Below are positions 9,986-25,800 of a DNA stretch of 64,000 nt, piece by piece; the stretch's first letter is position 1; the number at the start of each line of letters is the position of its first letter. The notes below the pieces were generated by a model. It ran no database searches. It saw nothing but the letters and a program-made list of their open reading frames with translations, and was not told the DNA's origin. Both the position numbers and the translations under genes were made by a program. Origin of the DNA: Strobilurus pachycystidiatus. Lineage: Eukaryota > Basidiomycota > Agaricomycetes > Agaricales > Physalacriaceae. The stretch covers positions 1 to 64,000 of the forward strand of contig JAHLMK010000044.1 of NCBI GenBank assembly GCA_019915135.1. The letters run 5' to 3'.

Positions 9986-12900
9986 TTTTGTGACATTTTG
10001 TTGATGGTTTTTTGTCCATAAAAGGAAATTTTGTTGACGCAACAACAAAGCTATTAGATAGTTAGGCTTATAGGTATAGGTATAGACATCTTTGAACCCA
10101 TCACTTGTATCCAATACGCACCGAGACAGAGGCCCCGCGCGCGGGCCCTTTTCTTTACCGTTCTCTTCCGCTGCGCGTGCGAGAACACCCCTCACCTCTA
10201 ACCTTTCCTAACCTTCTAACCGGCTAACGTCAAATCACTGACCTCTAACTGACATAAAGCAAAGTACATGTCCTGACATTCACCATGTTTATATATGTGA
10301 TAGCCGAGTTGGCCCATGTACTCCTCGTGGCACAGCAGCCACAAGCCGCACGGTGTTGGGGCCGGGCTCGTGCCACTTGGAGACCTTCATATGACTACTA
10401 AAAGCACTTTTCCCATACAGGTCGAGTCCCGAGGATATGCACTGCAACCGCCCGAGCCACCGCGGTATGAACGTAATCACAGATGGCGCTCGTGTATGGC
10501 GACCGGCGACCCAATGACCACGAAACCTTTTTTCCTATCCTTCCCTATCATACTAGGATGCGCCTAACAAAAATCAGGTTCCGAGTATATGTGGTCGCTG
10601 AGTTGGCCCATGTGCTCCTCGTGGCACAGCAGCCGGGAGCCACACGGTGCTGGGGCCGGGCTCGTGCCACCTAGAGACCTTCATATCACTATTAGAAGCA
10701 TCTTTACCATACAGGTCGAGTCCCGAGGATGTGCACTGCAACCGCCCGAGCCACCGTGGTATGAGCGTAATCACAGATGGCGCTCGTGTATGGCGACCGG
10801 CGACCCAATGACCTCGAAACCTTTTTTCCTATTCTTCCCTATCATACTAGGATGCGCCTAACAAAAATTAGGACCCGAGTAAATGTGGTTGGTGAGTTGG
10901 CCCCAGCGGCCCAATCTGGGCGCGGTAAAGATGGCGCTCGGGCGGGCCGCACGGGCCTCGGGCGGCTTAGCTTTTTTGGGACATGAATCCTGACCCTAGT
11001 ACCCTTCCGCCTAAGTGGCACTGAGGAAATCGGGGACACAAAGTTAGTTCGAGTCGAACTATCAAGGCTTATGGGTATAGGCATGGGTTCAAAGTCATTG
11101 TGAGTTGACTTCGTACTGTTTGTTGGCTGTCTGGTCACATTTTGTTGACGGTTCTGTCACACTTTGTTGACAGTTTTGTGACATTTTGTTGATGGTTTTT
11201 TGTCCATAAAAGGAAATTTTGTTGACGCAACAACAAAGCTATTAGATAGTTAGGCTTATAGGTATAGGTATAGACATCTTTGAACCCATCACTTGTATCC
11301 AATACGCACCGAGACAGAGGCCCCGCGCGCGGGCCCTTTTCTTTACCGTTCTCTTCCGCTGCGCGTGCGAGAACACCCCTCACCTCTAACCTTTCCTAAC
11401 CTTCTAACCGGCTAACGTCAAATCACTGACCTCTAACTGACATAAAGCAAAGTACATGTCCTGACATTCACCATGTTTATATATGTGATAGCCGAGTTGG
11501 CCCATGTACTCCTCGTGGCACAGCAGCCACAAGCCGCACGGTGTTGGGGCCGGGCTCGTGCCACTTGGAGACCTTCATATGACTACTAAAAGCACTTTTC
11601 CCATACAGGTCGAGTCCCGAGGATATGCACTGCAACCGCCCGAGCCACCGCGGTATGAACGTAATCACAGATGGCGCTCGTGTATGGCGACCGGCGACCC
11701 AATGACCACGAAACCTTTTTTCCTATCCTTCCCTATCATACTAGGATGCGCCTAACAAAAATCAGGTTCCGAGTATATGTGGTCGCTGAGTTGGCCCATG
11801 TGCTCCTCGTGGCACAGCAGCCGGGAGCCACACGGTGCTGGGGCCGGGCTCGTGCCACCTAGAGACCTTCATATCACTATTAGAAGCATCTTTACCATAC
11901 AGGTCGAGTCCCGAGGATGTGCACTGCAACCGCCCGAGCCACCGTGGTATGAGCGTAATCACAGATGGCGCTCGTGTATGGCGACCGGCGACCCAATGAC
12001 CTCGAAACCTTTTTTCCTATTCTTCCCTATCATACTAGGATGCGCCTAACAAAAATTAGGACCCGAGTAAATGTGGTTGGTGAGTTGGCCCCAGCGGCCC
12101 AATCTGGGCGCGGTAAAGATGGCGCTCGGGCGGGCCGCACGGGCCTCGGGCGGCTTAGCTTTTTTGGGACATGAATCCTGACCCTAGTACCCTTCCGCCT
12201 AAGTGGCACTGAGGAAATCGGGGACACAAAGTTAGTTCGAGTCGAACTATCAAGGCTTATGGGTATAGTTTTGTGACATTTTGTTGATGGTTTTTTGTCC
12301 ATAAAAGGAAATTTTGTTGACGCAACAACAAAGCTATTAGATAGTTAGGCTTATAGGTATAGGTATAGACATCTTTGAACCCATCACTTGTATCCAATAC
12401 GCACCGAGACAGAGGCCCCGCGCGCGGGCCCTTTTCTTTACCGTTCTCTTCCGCTGCGCGTGCGAGAACACCCCTCACCTCTAACCTTTCCTAACCTTCT
12501 AACCGGCTAACGTCAAATCACTGACCTCTAACTGACATAAAGCAAAGTACATGTCCTGACATTCACCATGTTTATATATGTGATAGCCGAGTTGGCCCAT
12601 GTACTCCTCGTGGCACAGCAGCCACAAGCCGCACGGTGTTGGGGCCGGGCTCGTGCCACTTGGAGACCTTCATATGACTACTAAAAGCACTTTTCCCATA
12701 CAGGTCGAGTCCCGAGGATATGCACTGCAACCGCCCGAGCCACCGCGGTATGAACGTAATCACAGATGGCGCTCGTGTATGGCGACCGGCGACCCAATGA
12801 CCACGAAACCTTTTTTCCTATCCTTCCCTATCATACTAGGATGCGCCTAACAAAAATCAGGTTCCGAGTATATGTGGTCGCTGAGTTGGCCCATGTGCTC

Positions 12901-13363
12901 CTCGTGGCACAGCAGCCGGGAGCCACACGGTGCTGGGGCCGGGCTCGTGCCACCTAGAGACCTTCATATCACTATTAGAAGCATCTTTACCATACAGGTC
13001 GAGTCCCGAGGATGTGCACTGCAACCGCCCGAGCCACCGTGGTATGAGCGTAATCACAGATGGCGCTCGTGTATGGCGACCGGCGACCCAATGACCTCGA
13101 AACCTTTTTTCCTATTCTTCCCTATCATACTAGGATGCGCCTAACAAAAATTAGGACCCGAGTAAATGTGGTTGGTGAGTTGGCCCCAGCGGCCCAATCT
13201 GGGCGCGGTAAAGATGGCGCTCGGGCGGGCCGCACGGGCCTCGGGCGGCTTAGCTTTTTTGGGACATGAATCCTGACCCTAGTACCCTTCCGCCTAAGTG
13301 GCACTGAGGAAATCGGGGACACAAAGTTAGTTCGAGTCGAACTATCAAGGCTTATGGGTATAG

Positions 13364-13858
13364 TATATGTGGTCGCTGAGTTGGCCCATGTGCTCCTCGT
13401 GGCACAGCAGCCGGGAGCCACACGGTGCTGGGGCCGGGCTCGTGCCACCTAGAGACCTTCATATCACTATTAGAAGCATCTTTACCATACAGGTCGAGTC
13501 CCGAGGATGTGCACTGCAACCGCCCGAGCCACCGTGGTATGAGCGTAATCACAGATGGCGCTCGTGTATGGCGACCGGCGACCCAATGACCTCGAAACCT
13601 TTTTTCCTATTCTTCCCTATCATACTAGGATGCGCCTAACAAAAATTAGGACCCGAGTAAATGTGGTTGGTGAGTTGGCCCCAGCGGCCCAATCTGGGCG
13701 CGGTAAAGATGGCGCTCGGGCGGGCCGCACGGGCCTCGGGCGGCTTAGCTTTTTTGGGACATGAATCCTGACCCTAGTACCCTTCCGCCTAAGTGGCACT
13801 GAGGAAATCGGGGACACAAAGTTAGTTCGAGTCGAACTATCAAGGCTTATGGGTATAG
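13364..13858 (+). repeat. Truncated unit class t6 (495 bp), single copy
   Basis: It begins at TATATGTGGTCGC, one base before the start of subrepeat B; in full units this follows TTCCGAG. It is placed between an S and an L unit. Confidence 0.94.
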
Positions 13859-16800
13859 GCATGGGTTCAAAGTCATTGTGAGTTGACTTCGTACTGTTTG
13901 TTGGCTGTCTGGTCACATTTTGTTGACGGTTCTGTCACACTTTGTTGACAGTTTTGTGACATTTTGTTGATGGTTTTTTGTCCATAAAAGGAAATTTTGT
14001 TGACGCAACAACAAAGCTATTAGATAGTTAGGCTTATAGGTATAGGTATAGACATCTTTGAACCCATCACTTGTATCCAATACGCACCGAGACAGAGGCC
14101 CCGCGCGCGGGCCCTTTTCTTTACCGTTCTCTTCCGCTGCGCGTGCGAGAACACCCCTCACCTCTAACCTTTCCTAACCTTCTAACCGGCTAACGTCAAA
14201 TCACTGACCTCTAACTGACATAAAGCAAAGTACATGTCCTGACATTCACCATGTTTATATATGTGATAGCCGAGTTGGCCCATGTACTCCTCGTGGCACA
14301 GCAGCCACAAGCCGCACGGTGTTGGGGCCGGGCTCGTGCCACTTGGAGACCTTCATATGACTACTAAAAGCACTTTTCCCATACAGGTCGAGTCCCGAGG
14401 ATATGCACTGCAACCGCCCGAGCCACCGCGGTATGAACGTAATCACAGATGGCGCTCGTGTATGGCGACCGGCGACCCAATGACCACGAAACCTTTTTTC
14501 CTATCCTTCCCTATCATACTAGGATGCGCCTAACAAAAATCAGGTTCCGAGTATATGTGGTCGCTGAGTTGGCCCATGTGCTCCTCGTGGCACAGCAGCC
14601 GGGAGCCACACGGTGCTGGGGCCGGGCTCGTGCCACCTAGAGACCTTCATATCACTATTAGAAGCATCTTTACCATACAGGTCGAGTCCCGAGGATGTGC
14701 ACTGCAACCGCCCGAGCCACCGTGGTATGAGCGTAATCACAGATGGCGCTCGTGTATGGCGACCGGCGACCCAATGACCTCGAAACCTTTTTTCCTATTC
14801 TTCCCTATCATACTAGGATGCGCCTAACAAAAATTAGGACCCGAGTAAATGTGGTTGGTGAGTTGGCCCCAGTGGCCCAATCTGGGCGCGGTAAAGATGG
14901 CGCTCGGGCGGGCCGCACGGGCCTCGGGCGGCTTAGCTTTTTTGGGACATGAATCCTGACCCTAGTACCCTTCCGCCTAAGTGGCACTGAGGAAATCGGG
15001 GACACAAAGTTAGTTCGAGTCGAACTATCAAGGCTTATGGGTATAGTTTTGTGACATTTTGTTGATGGTTTTTTGTCCATAAAAGGAAATTTTGTTGACG
15101 CAACAACAAAGCTATTAGATAGTTAGGCTTATAGGTATAGGTATAGACATCTTTGAACCCATCACTTGTATCCAATACGCACCGAGACAGAGGCCCCGCG
15201 CGCGGGCCCTTTTCTTTACCGTTCTCTTCCGCTGCGCGTGCGAGAACACCCCTCACCTCTAACCTTTCCTAACCTTCTAACCGGCTAACGTCAAATCACT
15301 GACCTCTAACTGACATAAAGCAAAGTACATGTCCTGACATTCACCATGTTTATATATGTGATAGCCGAGTTGGCCCATGTACTCCTCGTGGCACAGCAGC
15401 CACAAGCCGCACGGTGTTGGGGCCGGGCTCGTGCCACTTGGAGACCTTCATATGACTACTAAAAGCACTTTTCCCATACAGGTCGAGTCCCGAGGATATG
15501 CACTGCAACCGCCCGAGCCACCGCGGTATGAACGTAATCACAGATGGCGCTCGTGTATGGCGACCGGCGACCCAATGACCACGAAACCTTTTTTCCTATC
15601 CTTCCCTATCATACTAGGATGCGCCTAACAAAAATCAGGTTCCGAGTATATGTGGTCGCTGAGTTGGCCCATGTGCTCCTCGTGGCACAGCAGCCGGGAG
15701 CCACACGGTGCTGGGGCCGGGCTCGTGCCACCTAGAGACCTTCATATCACTATTAGAAGCATCTTTACCATACAGGTCGAGTCCCGAGGATGTGCACTGC
15801 AACCGCCCGAGCCACCGTGGTATGAGCGTAATCACAGATGGCGCTCGTGTATGGCGACCGGCGACCCAATGACCTCGAAACCTTTTTTCCTATTCTTCCC
15901 TATCATACTAGGATGCGCCTAACAAAAATTAGGACCCGAGTAAATGTGGTTGGTGAGTTGGCCCCAGCGGCCCAATCTGGGCGCGGTAAAGATGGCGCTC
16001 GGGCGGGCCGCACGGGCCTCGGGCGGCTTAGCTTTTTTGGGACATGAATCCTGACCCTAGTACCCTTCCGCCTAAGTGGCACTGAGGAAATCGGGGACAC
16101 AAAGTTAGTTCGAGTCGAACTATCAAGGCTTATGGGTATAGGCATGGGTTCAAAGTCATTGTGAGTTGACTTCGTACTGTTTGTTGGCTGTCTGGTCACA
16201 TTTTGTTGACGGTTCTGTCACACTTTGTTGACAGTTTTGTGACATTTTGTTGATGGTTTTTTGTCCATAAAAGGAAATTTTGTTGACGCAACAACAAAGC
16301 TATTAGATAGTTAGGCTTATAGGTATAGGTATAGACATCTTTGAACCCATCACTTGTATCCAATACGCACCGAGACAGAGGCCCCGCGCGCGGGCCCTTT
16401 TCTTTACCGTTCTCTTCCGCTGCGCGTGCGAGAACACCCCTCACCTCTAACCTTTCCTAACCTTCTAACCGGCTAACGTCAAATCACTGACCTCTAACTG
16501 ACATAAAGCAAAGTACATGTCCTGACATTCACCATGTTTATATATGTGATAGCCGAGTTGGCCCATGTACTCCTCGTGGCACAGCAGCCACAAGCCGCAC
16601 GGTGTTGGGGCCGGGCTCGTGCCACTTGGAGACCTTCATATGACTACTAAAAGCACTTTTCCCATACAGGTCGAGTCCCGAGGATATGCACTGCAACCGC
16701 CCGAGCCACCGCGGTATGAACGTAATCACAGATGGCGCTCGTGTATGGCGACCGGCGACCCAATGACCACGAAACCTTTTTTCCTATCCTTCCCTATCAT

Positions 16801-19800
16801 ACTAGGATGCGCCTAACAAAAATCAGGTTCCGAGTATATGTGGTCGCTGAGTTGGCCCATGTGCTCCTCGTGGCACAGCAGCCGGGAGCCACACGGTGCT
16901 GGGGCCGGGCTCGTGCCACCTAGAGACCTTCATATCACTATTAGAAGCATCTTTACCATACAGGTCGAGTCCCGAGGATGTGCACTGCAACCGCCCGAGC
17001 CACCGTGGTATGAGCGTAATCACAGATGGCGCTCGTGTATGGCGACCGGCGACCCAATGACCTCGAAACCTTTTTTCCTATTCTTCCCTATCATACTAGG
17101 ATGCGCCTAACAAAAATTAGGACCCGAGTAAATGTGGTTGGTGAGTTGGCCCCAGCGGCCCAATCTGGGCGCGGTAAAGATGGCGCTCGGGCGGGCCGCA
17201 CGGGCCTCGGGCGGCTTAGCTTTTTTGGGACATGAATCCTGACCCTAGTACCCTTCCGCCTAAGTGGCACTGAGGAAATCGGGGACACAAAGTTAGTTCG
17301 AGTCGAACTATCAAGGCTTATGGGTATAGTTTTGTGACATTTTGTTGATGGTTTTTTGTCCATAAAAGGAAATTTTGTTGACGCAACAACAAAGCTATTA
17401 GATAGTTAGGCTTATAGGTATAGGTATAGACATCTTTGAACCCATCACTTGTATCCAATACGCACCGAGACAGAGGCCCCGCGCGCGGGCCCTTTTCTTT
17501 ACCGTTCTCTTCCGCTGCGCGTGCGAGAACACCCCTCACCTCTAACCTTTCCTAACCTTCTAACCGGCTAACGTCAAATCACTGACCTCTAACTGACATA
17601 AAGCAAAGTACATGTCCTGACATTCACCATGTTTATATATGTGATAGCCGAGTTGGCCCATGTACTCCTCGTGGCACAGCAGCCACAAGCCGCACGGTGT
17701 TGGGGCCGGGCTCGTGCCACTTGGAGACCTTCATATGACTACTAAAAGCACTTTTCCCATACAGGTCGAGTCCCGAGGATATGCACTGCAACCGCCCGAG
17801 CCACCGCGGTATGAACGTAATCACAGATGGCGCTCGTGTATGGCGACCGGCGACCCAATGACCACGAAACCTTTTTTCCTATCCTTCCCTATCATACTAG
17901 GATGCGCCTAACAAAAATCAGGTTCCGAGTATATGTGGTCGCTGAGTTGGCCCATGTGCTCCTCGTGGCACAGCAGCCGGGAGCCACACGGTGCTGGGGC
18001 CGGGCTCGTGCCACCTAGAGACCTTCATATCACTATTAGAAGCATCTTTACCATACAGGTCGAGTCCCGAGGATGTGCACTGCAACCGCCCGAGCCACCG
18101 TGGTATGAGCGTAATCACAGATGGCGCTCGTGTATGGCGACCGGCGACCCAATGACCTCGAAACCTTTTTTCCTATTCTTCCCTATCATACTAGGATGCG
18201 CCTAACAAAAATTAGGACCCGAGTAAATGTGGTTGGTGAGTTGGCCCCAGCGGCCCAATCTGGGCGCGGTAAAGATGGCGCTCGGGCGGGCCGCACGGGC
18301 CTCGGGCGGCTTAGCTTTTTTGGGACATGAATCCTGACCCTAGTACCCTTCCGCCTAAGTGGCACTGAGGAAATCGGGGACACAAAGTTAGTTCGAGTCG
18401 AACTATCAAGGCTTATGGGTATAGGATGCGCCTAACAAAAATCAGGTTCCGAGTATATGTGGTCGCTGAGTTGGCCCATGTGCTCCTCGTGGCACAGCAG
18501 CCGGGAGCCACACGGTGCTGGGGCCGGGCTCGTGCCACCTAGAGACCTTCATATCACTATTAGAAGCATCTTTACCATACAGGTCGAGTCCCGAGGATGT
18601 GCACTGCAACCGCCCGAGCCACCGTGGTATGAGCGTAATCACAGATGGCGCTCGTGTATGGCGACCGGCGACCCAATGACCTCGAAACCTTTTTTCCTAT
18701 TCTTCCCTATCATACTAGGATGCGCCTAACAAAAATTAGGACCCGAGTAAATGTGGTTGGTGAGTTGGCCCCAGCGGCCCAATCTGGGCGCGGTAAAGAT
18801 GGCGCTCGGGCGGGCCGCACGGGCCTCGGGCGGCTTAGCTTTTTTGGGACATGAATCCTGACCCTAGTACCCTTCCGCCTAAGTGGCACTGAGGAAATCG
18901 GGGACACAAAGTTAGTTCGAGTCGAACTATCAAGGCTTATGGGTATAGGCATGGGTTCAAAGTCATTGTGAGTTGACTTCGTACTGTTTGTTGGCTGTCT
19001 GGTCACATTTTGTTGACGGTTCTGTCACACTTTGTTGACAGTTTTGTGACATTTTGTTGATGGTTTTTTGTCCATAAAAGGAAATTTTGTTGACGCAACA
19101 ACAAAGCTATTAGATAGTTAGGCTTATAGGTATAGGTATAGACATCTTTGAACCCATCACTTGTATCCAATACGCACCGAGACAGAGGCCCCGCGCGCGG
19201 GCCCTTTTCTTTACCGTTCTCTTCCGCTGCGCGTGCGAGAACACCCCTCACCTCTAACCTTTCCTAACCTTCTAACCGGCTAACGTCAAATCACTGACCT
19301 CTAACTGACATAAAGCAAAGTACATGTCCTGACATTTACCATGTTTATATATGTGATAGCCGAGTTGGCCCATGTACTCCTCGTGGCACAGCAGCCACAA
19401 GCCGCACGGTGTTGGGGCCGGGCTCGTGCCACTTGGAGACCTTCATATGACTACTAAAAGCACTTTTCCCATACAGGTCGAGTCCCGAGGATATGCACTG
19501 CAACCGCCCGAGCCACCGCGGTATGAACGTAATCACAGATGGCGCTCGTGTATGGCGACCGGCGACCCAATGACCACGAAACCTTTTTTCCTATCCTTCC
19601 CTATCATACTAGGATGCGCCTAACAAAAATCAGGTTCCGAGTATATGTGGTCGCTGAGTTGGCCCATGTGCTCCTCGTGGCACAGCAGCCGGGAGCCACA
19701 CGGTGCTGGGGCCGGGCTCGTGCCACCTAGAGACCTTCATATCACTATTAGAAGCATCTTTACCATACAGGTCGAGTCCCGAGGATGTGCACTGCAACCG

Positions 19801-22800
19801 CCCGAGCCACCGTGGTATGAGCGTAATCACAGATGGCGCTCGTGTATGGCGACCGGCGACCCAATGACCTCGAAACCTTTTTTCCTATTCTTCCCTATCA
19901 TACTAGGATGCGCCTAACAAAAATTAGGACCCGAGTAAATGTGGTTGGTGAGTTGGCCCCAGCGGCCCAATCTGGGCGCGGTAAAGATGGCGCTCGGGCG
20001 GGCCGCACGGGCCTCGGGCGGCTTAGCTTTTTTGGGACATGAATCCTGACCCTAGTACCCTTCCGCCTAAGTGGCACTGAGGAAATCGGGGACACAAAGT
20101 TAGTTCGAGTCGAACTATCAAGGCTTATGGGTATAGTTTTGTGACATTTTGTTGATGGTTTTTTGTCCATAAAAGGAAATTTTGTTGACGCAACAACAAA
20201 GCTATTAGATAGTTAGGCTTATAGGTATAGGTATAGACATCTTTGAACCCATCACTTGTATCCAATACGCACCGAGACAGAGGCCCCGCGCGCGGGCCCT
20301 TTTCTTTACCGTTCTCTTCCGCTGCGCGTGCGAGAACACCCCTCACCTCTAACCTTTCCTAACCTTCTAACCGGCTAACGTCAAATCACTGACCTCTAAC
20401 TGACATAAAGCAAAGTACATGTCCTGACATTCACCATGTTTATATATGTGATAGCCGAGTTGGCCCATGTACTCCTCGTGGCACAGCAGCCACAAGCCGC
20501 ACGGTGTTGGGGCCGGGCTCGTGCCACTTGGAGACCTTCATATGACTACTAAAAGCACTTTTCCCATACAGGTCGAGTCCCGAGGATATGCACTGCAACC
20601 GCCCGAGCCACCGCGGTATGAACGTAATCACAGATGGCGCTCGTGTATGGCGACCGGCGACCCAATGACCACGAAACCTTTTTTCCTATCCTTCCCTATC
20701 ATACTAGGATGCGCCTAACAAAAATCAGGTTCCGAGTATATGTGGTCGCTGAGTTGGCCCATGTGCTCCTCGTGGCACAGCAGCCGGGAGCCACACGGTG
20801 CTGGGGCCGGGCTCGTGCCACCTAGAGACCTTCATATCACTATTAGAAGCATCTTTACCATACAGGTCGAGTCCCGAGGATGTGCACTGCAACCGCCCGA
20901 GCCACCGTGGTATGAGCGTAATCACAGATGGCGCTCGTGTATGGCGACCGGCGACCCAATGACCTCGAAACCTTTTTTCCTATTCTTCCCTATCATACTA
21001 GGATGCGCCTAACAAAAATTAGGACCCGAGTAAATGTGGTTGGTGAGTTGGCCCCAGCGGCCCAATCTGGGCGCGGTAAAGATGGCGCTCGGGCGGGCCG
21101 CACGGGCCTCGGGCGGCTTAGCTTTTTTGGGACATGAATCCTGACCCTAGTACCCTTCCGCCTAAGTGGCACTGAGGAAATCGGGGACACAAAGTTAGTT
21201 CGAGTCGAACTATCAAGGCTTATGGGTATAGCCACCGCGGTATGAACGTAATCACAGATGGCGCTCGTGTATGGCGACCGGCGACCCAATGACCACGAAA
21301 CCTTTTTTCCTATCCTTCCCTATCATACTAGGATGCGCCTAACAAAAATCAGGTTCCGAGTATATGTGGTCGCTGAGTTGGCCCATGTGCTCCTCGTGGC
21401 ACAGCAGCCGGGAGCCACACGGTGCTGGGGCCGGGCTCGTGCCACCTAGAGACCTTCATATCACTATTAGAAGCATCTTTACCATACAGGTCGAGTCCCG
21501 AGGATGTGCACTGCAACCGCCCGAGCCACCGTGGTATGAGCGTAATCACAGATGGCGCTCGTGTATGGCGACCGGCGACCCAATGACCTCGAAACCTTTT
21601 TTCCTATTCTTCCCTATCATACTAGGATGCGCCTAACAAAAATTAGGACCCGAGTAAATGTGGTTGGTGAGTTGGCCCCAGCGGCCCAATCTGGGCGCGG
21701 TAAAGATGGCGCTCGGGCGGGCCGCACGGGCCTCGGGCGGCTTAGCTTTTTTGGGACATGAATCCTGACCCTAGTACCCTTCCGCCTAAGTGGCACTGAG
21801 GAAATCGGGGACACAAAGTTAGTTCGAGTCGAACTATCAAGGCTTATGGGTATAGGCATGGGTTCAAAGTCATTGTGAGTTGACTTCGTACTGTTTGTTG
21901 GCTGTCTGGTCACATTTTGTTGACGGTTCTGTCACACTTTGTTGACAGTTTTGTGACATTTTGTTGATGGTTTTTTGTCCATAAAAGGAAATTTTGTTGA
22001 CGCAACAACAAAGCTATTAGATAGTTAGGCTTATAGGTATAGGTATAGACATCTTTGAACCCATCACTTGTATCCAATACGCACCGAGACAGAGGCCCCG
22101 CGCGCGGGCCCTTTTCTTTACCGTTCTCTTCCGCTGCGCGTGCGAGAACACCCCTCACCTCTAACCTTTCCTAACCTTCTAACCGGCTAACGTCAAATCA
22201 CTGACCTCTAACTGACATAAAGCAAAGTACATGTCCTGACATTCACCATGTTTATATATGTGATAGCCGAGTTGGCCCATGTACTCCTCGTGGCACAGCA
22301 GCCACAAGCCGCACGGTGTTGGGGCCGGGCTCGTGCCACTTGGAGACCTTCATATGACTACTAAAAGCACTTTTCCCATACAGGTCGAGTCCCGAGGATA
22401 TGCACTGCAACCGCCCGAGCCACCGCGGTATGAACGTAATCACAGATGGCGCTCGTGTATGGCGACCGGCGACCCAATGACCACGAAACCTTTTTTCCTA
22501 TCCTTCCCTATCATACTAGGATGCGCCTAACAAAAATCAGGTTCCGAGTATATGTGGTCGCTGAGTTGGCCCATGTGCTCCTCGTGGCACAGCAGCCGGG
22601 AGCCACACGGTGCTGGGGCCGGGCTCGTGCCACCTAGAGACCTTCATATCACTATTAGAAGCATCTTTACCATACAGGTCGAGTCCCGAGGATGTGCACT
22701 GCAACCGCCCGAGCCACCGTGGTATGAGCGTAATCACAGATGGCGCTCGTGTATGGCGACCGGCGACCCAATGACCTCGAAACCTTTTTTCCTATTCTTC

Positions 22801-25800
22801 CCTATCATACTAGGATGCGCCTAACAAAAATTAGGACCCGAGTAAATGTGGTTGGTGAGTTGGCCCCAGCGGCCCAATCTGGGCGCGGTAAAGATGGCGC
22901 TCGGGCGGGCCGCACGGGCCTCGGGCGGCTTAGCTTTTTTGGGACATGAATCCTGACCCTAGTACCCTTCCGCCTAAGTGGCACTGAGGAAATCGGGGAC
23001 ACAAAGTTAGTTCGAGTCGAACTATCAAGGCTTATGGGTATAGTTTTGTGACATTTTGTTGATGGTTTTTTGTCCATAAAAGGAAATTTTGTTGACGCAA
23101 CAACAAAGCTATTAGATAGTTAGGCTTATAGGTATAGGTATAGACATCTTTGAACCCATCACTTGTATCCAATACGCACCGAGACAGAGGCCCCGCGCGC
23201 GGGCCCTTTTCTTTACCGTTCTCTTCCGCTGCGCGTGCGAGAACACCCCTCACCTCTAACCTTTCCTAACCTTCTAACCGGCTAACGTCAAATCACTGAC
23301 CTCTAACTGACATAAAGCAAAGTACATGTCCTGACATTCACCATGTTTATATATGTGATAGCCGAGTTGGCCCATGTACTCCTCGTGGCACAGCAGCCAC
23401 AAGCCGCACGGTGTTGGGGCCGGGCTCGTGCCACTTGGAGACCTTCATATGACTACTAAAAGCACTTTTCCCATACAGGTCGAGTCCCGAGGATATGCAC
23501 TGCAACCGCCCGAGCCACCGCGGTATGAACGTAATCACAGATGGCGCTCGTGTATGGCGACCGGCGACCCAATGACCACGAAACCTTTTTTCCTATCCTT
23601 CCCTATCATACTAGGATGCGCCTAACAAAAATCAGGTTCCGAGTATATGTGGTCGCTGAGTTGGCCCATGTGCTCCTCGTGGCACAGCAGCCGGGAGCCA
23701 CACGGTGCTGGGGCCGGGCTCGTGCCACCTAGAGACCTTCATATCACTATTAGAAGCATCTTTACCATACAGGTCGAGTCCCGAGGATGTGCACTGCAAC
23801 CGCCCGAGCCACCGTGGTATGAGCGTAATCACAGATGGCGCTCGTGTATGGCGACCGGCGACCCAATGACCTCGAAACCTTTTTTCCTATTCTTCCCTAT
23901 CATACTAGGATGCGCCTAACAAAAATTAGGACCCGAGTAAATGTGGTTGGTGAGTTGGCCCCAGCGGCCCAATCTGGGCGCGGTAAAGATGGCGCTCGGG
24001 CGGGCCGCACGGGCCTCGGGCGGCTTAGCTTTTTTGGGACATGAATCCTGACCCTAGTACCCTTCCGCCTAAGTGGCACTGAGGAAATCGGGGACACAAA
24101 GTTAGTTCGAGTCGAACTATCAAGGCTTATGGGTATAGGATGCGCCTAACAAAAATCAGGTTCCGAGTATATGTGGTCGCTGAGTTGGCCCATGTGCTCC
24201 TCGTGGCACAGCAGCCGGGAGCCACACGGTGCTGGGGCCGGGCTCGTGCCACCTAGAGACCTTCATATCACTATTAGAAGCATCTTTACCATACAGGTCG
24301 AGTCCCGAGGATGTGCACTGCAACCGCCCGAGCCACCGTGGTATGAGCGTAATCACAGATGGCGCTCGTGTATGGCGACCGGCGACCCAATGACCTCGAA
24401 ACCTTTTTTCCTATTCTTCCCTATCATACTAGGATGCGCCTAACAAAAATTAGGACCCGAGTAAATGTGGTTGGTGAGTTGGCCCCAGCGGCCCAATCTG
24501 GGCGCGGTAAAGATGGCGCTCGGGCGGGCCGCACGGGCCTCGGGCGGCTTAGCTTTTTTGGGACATGAATCCTGACCCTAGTACCCTTCCGCCTAAGTGG
24601 CACTGAGGAAATCGGGGACACAAAGTTAGTTCGAGTCGAACTATCAAGGCTTATGGGTATAGGCATGGGTTCAAAGTCATTGTGAGTTGACTTCGTACTG
24701 TTTGTTGGCTGTCTGGTCACATTTTGTTGACGGTTCTGTCACACTTTGTTGACAGTTTTGTGACATTTTGTTGATGGTTTTTTGTCCATAAAAGGAAATT
24801 TTGTTGACGCAACAACAAAGCTATTAGATAGTTAGGCTTATAGGTATAGGTATAGACATCTTTGAACCCATCACTTGTATCCAATACGCACCGAGACAGA
24901 GGCCCCGCGCGCGGGCCCTTTTCTTTACCGTTCTCTTCCGCTGCGCGTGCGAGAACACCCCTCACCTCTAACCTTTCCTAACCTTCTAACCGGCTAACGT
25001 CAAATCACTGACCTCTAACTGACATAAAGCAAAGTACATGTCCTGACATTCACCATGTTTATATATGTGATAGCCGAGTTGGCCCATGTACTCCTCGTGG
25101 CACAGCAGCCACAAGCCGCACGGTGTTGGGGCCGGGCTCGTGCCACTTGGAGACCTTCATATGACTACTAAAAGCACTTTTCCCATACAGGTCGAGTCCC
25201 GAGGATATGCACTGCAACCGCCCGAGCCACCGCGGTATGAACGTAATCACAGATGGCGCTCGTGTATGGCGACCGGCGACCCAATGACCACGAAACCTTT
25301 TTTCCTATCCTTCCCTATCATACTAGGATGCGCCTAACAAAAATCAGGTTCCGAGTATATGTGGTCGCTGAGTTGGCCCATGTGCTCCTCGTGGCACAGC
25401 AGCCGGGAGCCACACGGTGCTGGGGCCGGGCTCGTGCCACCTAGAGACCTTCATATCACTATTAGAAGCATCTTTACCATACAGGTCGAGTCCCGAGGAT
25501 GTGCACTGCAACCGCCCGAGCCACCGTGGTATGAGCGTAATCACAGATGGCGCTCGTGTATGGCGACCGGCGACCCAATGACCTCGAAACCTTTTTTCCT
25601 ATTCTTCCCTATCATACTAGGATGCGCCTAACAAAAATTAGGACCCGAGTAAATGTGGTTGGTGAGTTGGCCCCAGCGGCCCAATCTGGGCGCGGTAAAG
25701 ATGGCGCTCGGGCGGGCCGCACGGGCCTCGGGCGGCTTAGCTTTTTTGGGACATGAATCCTGACCCTAGTACCCTTCCGCCTAAGTGGCACTGAGGAAAT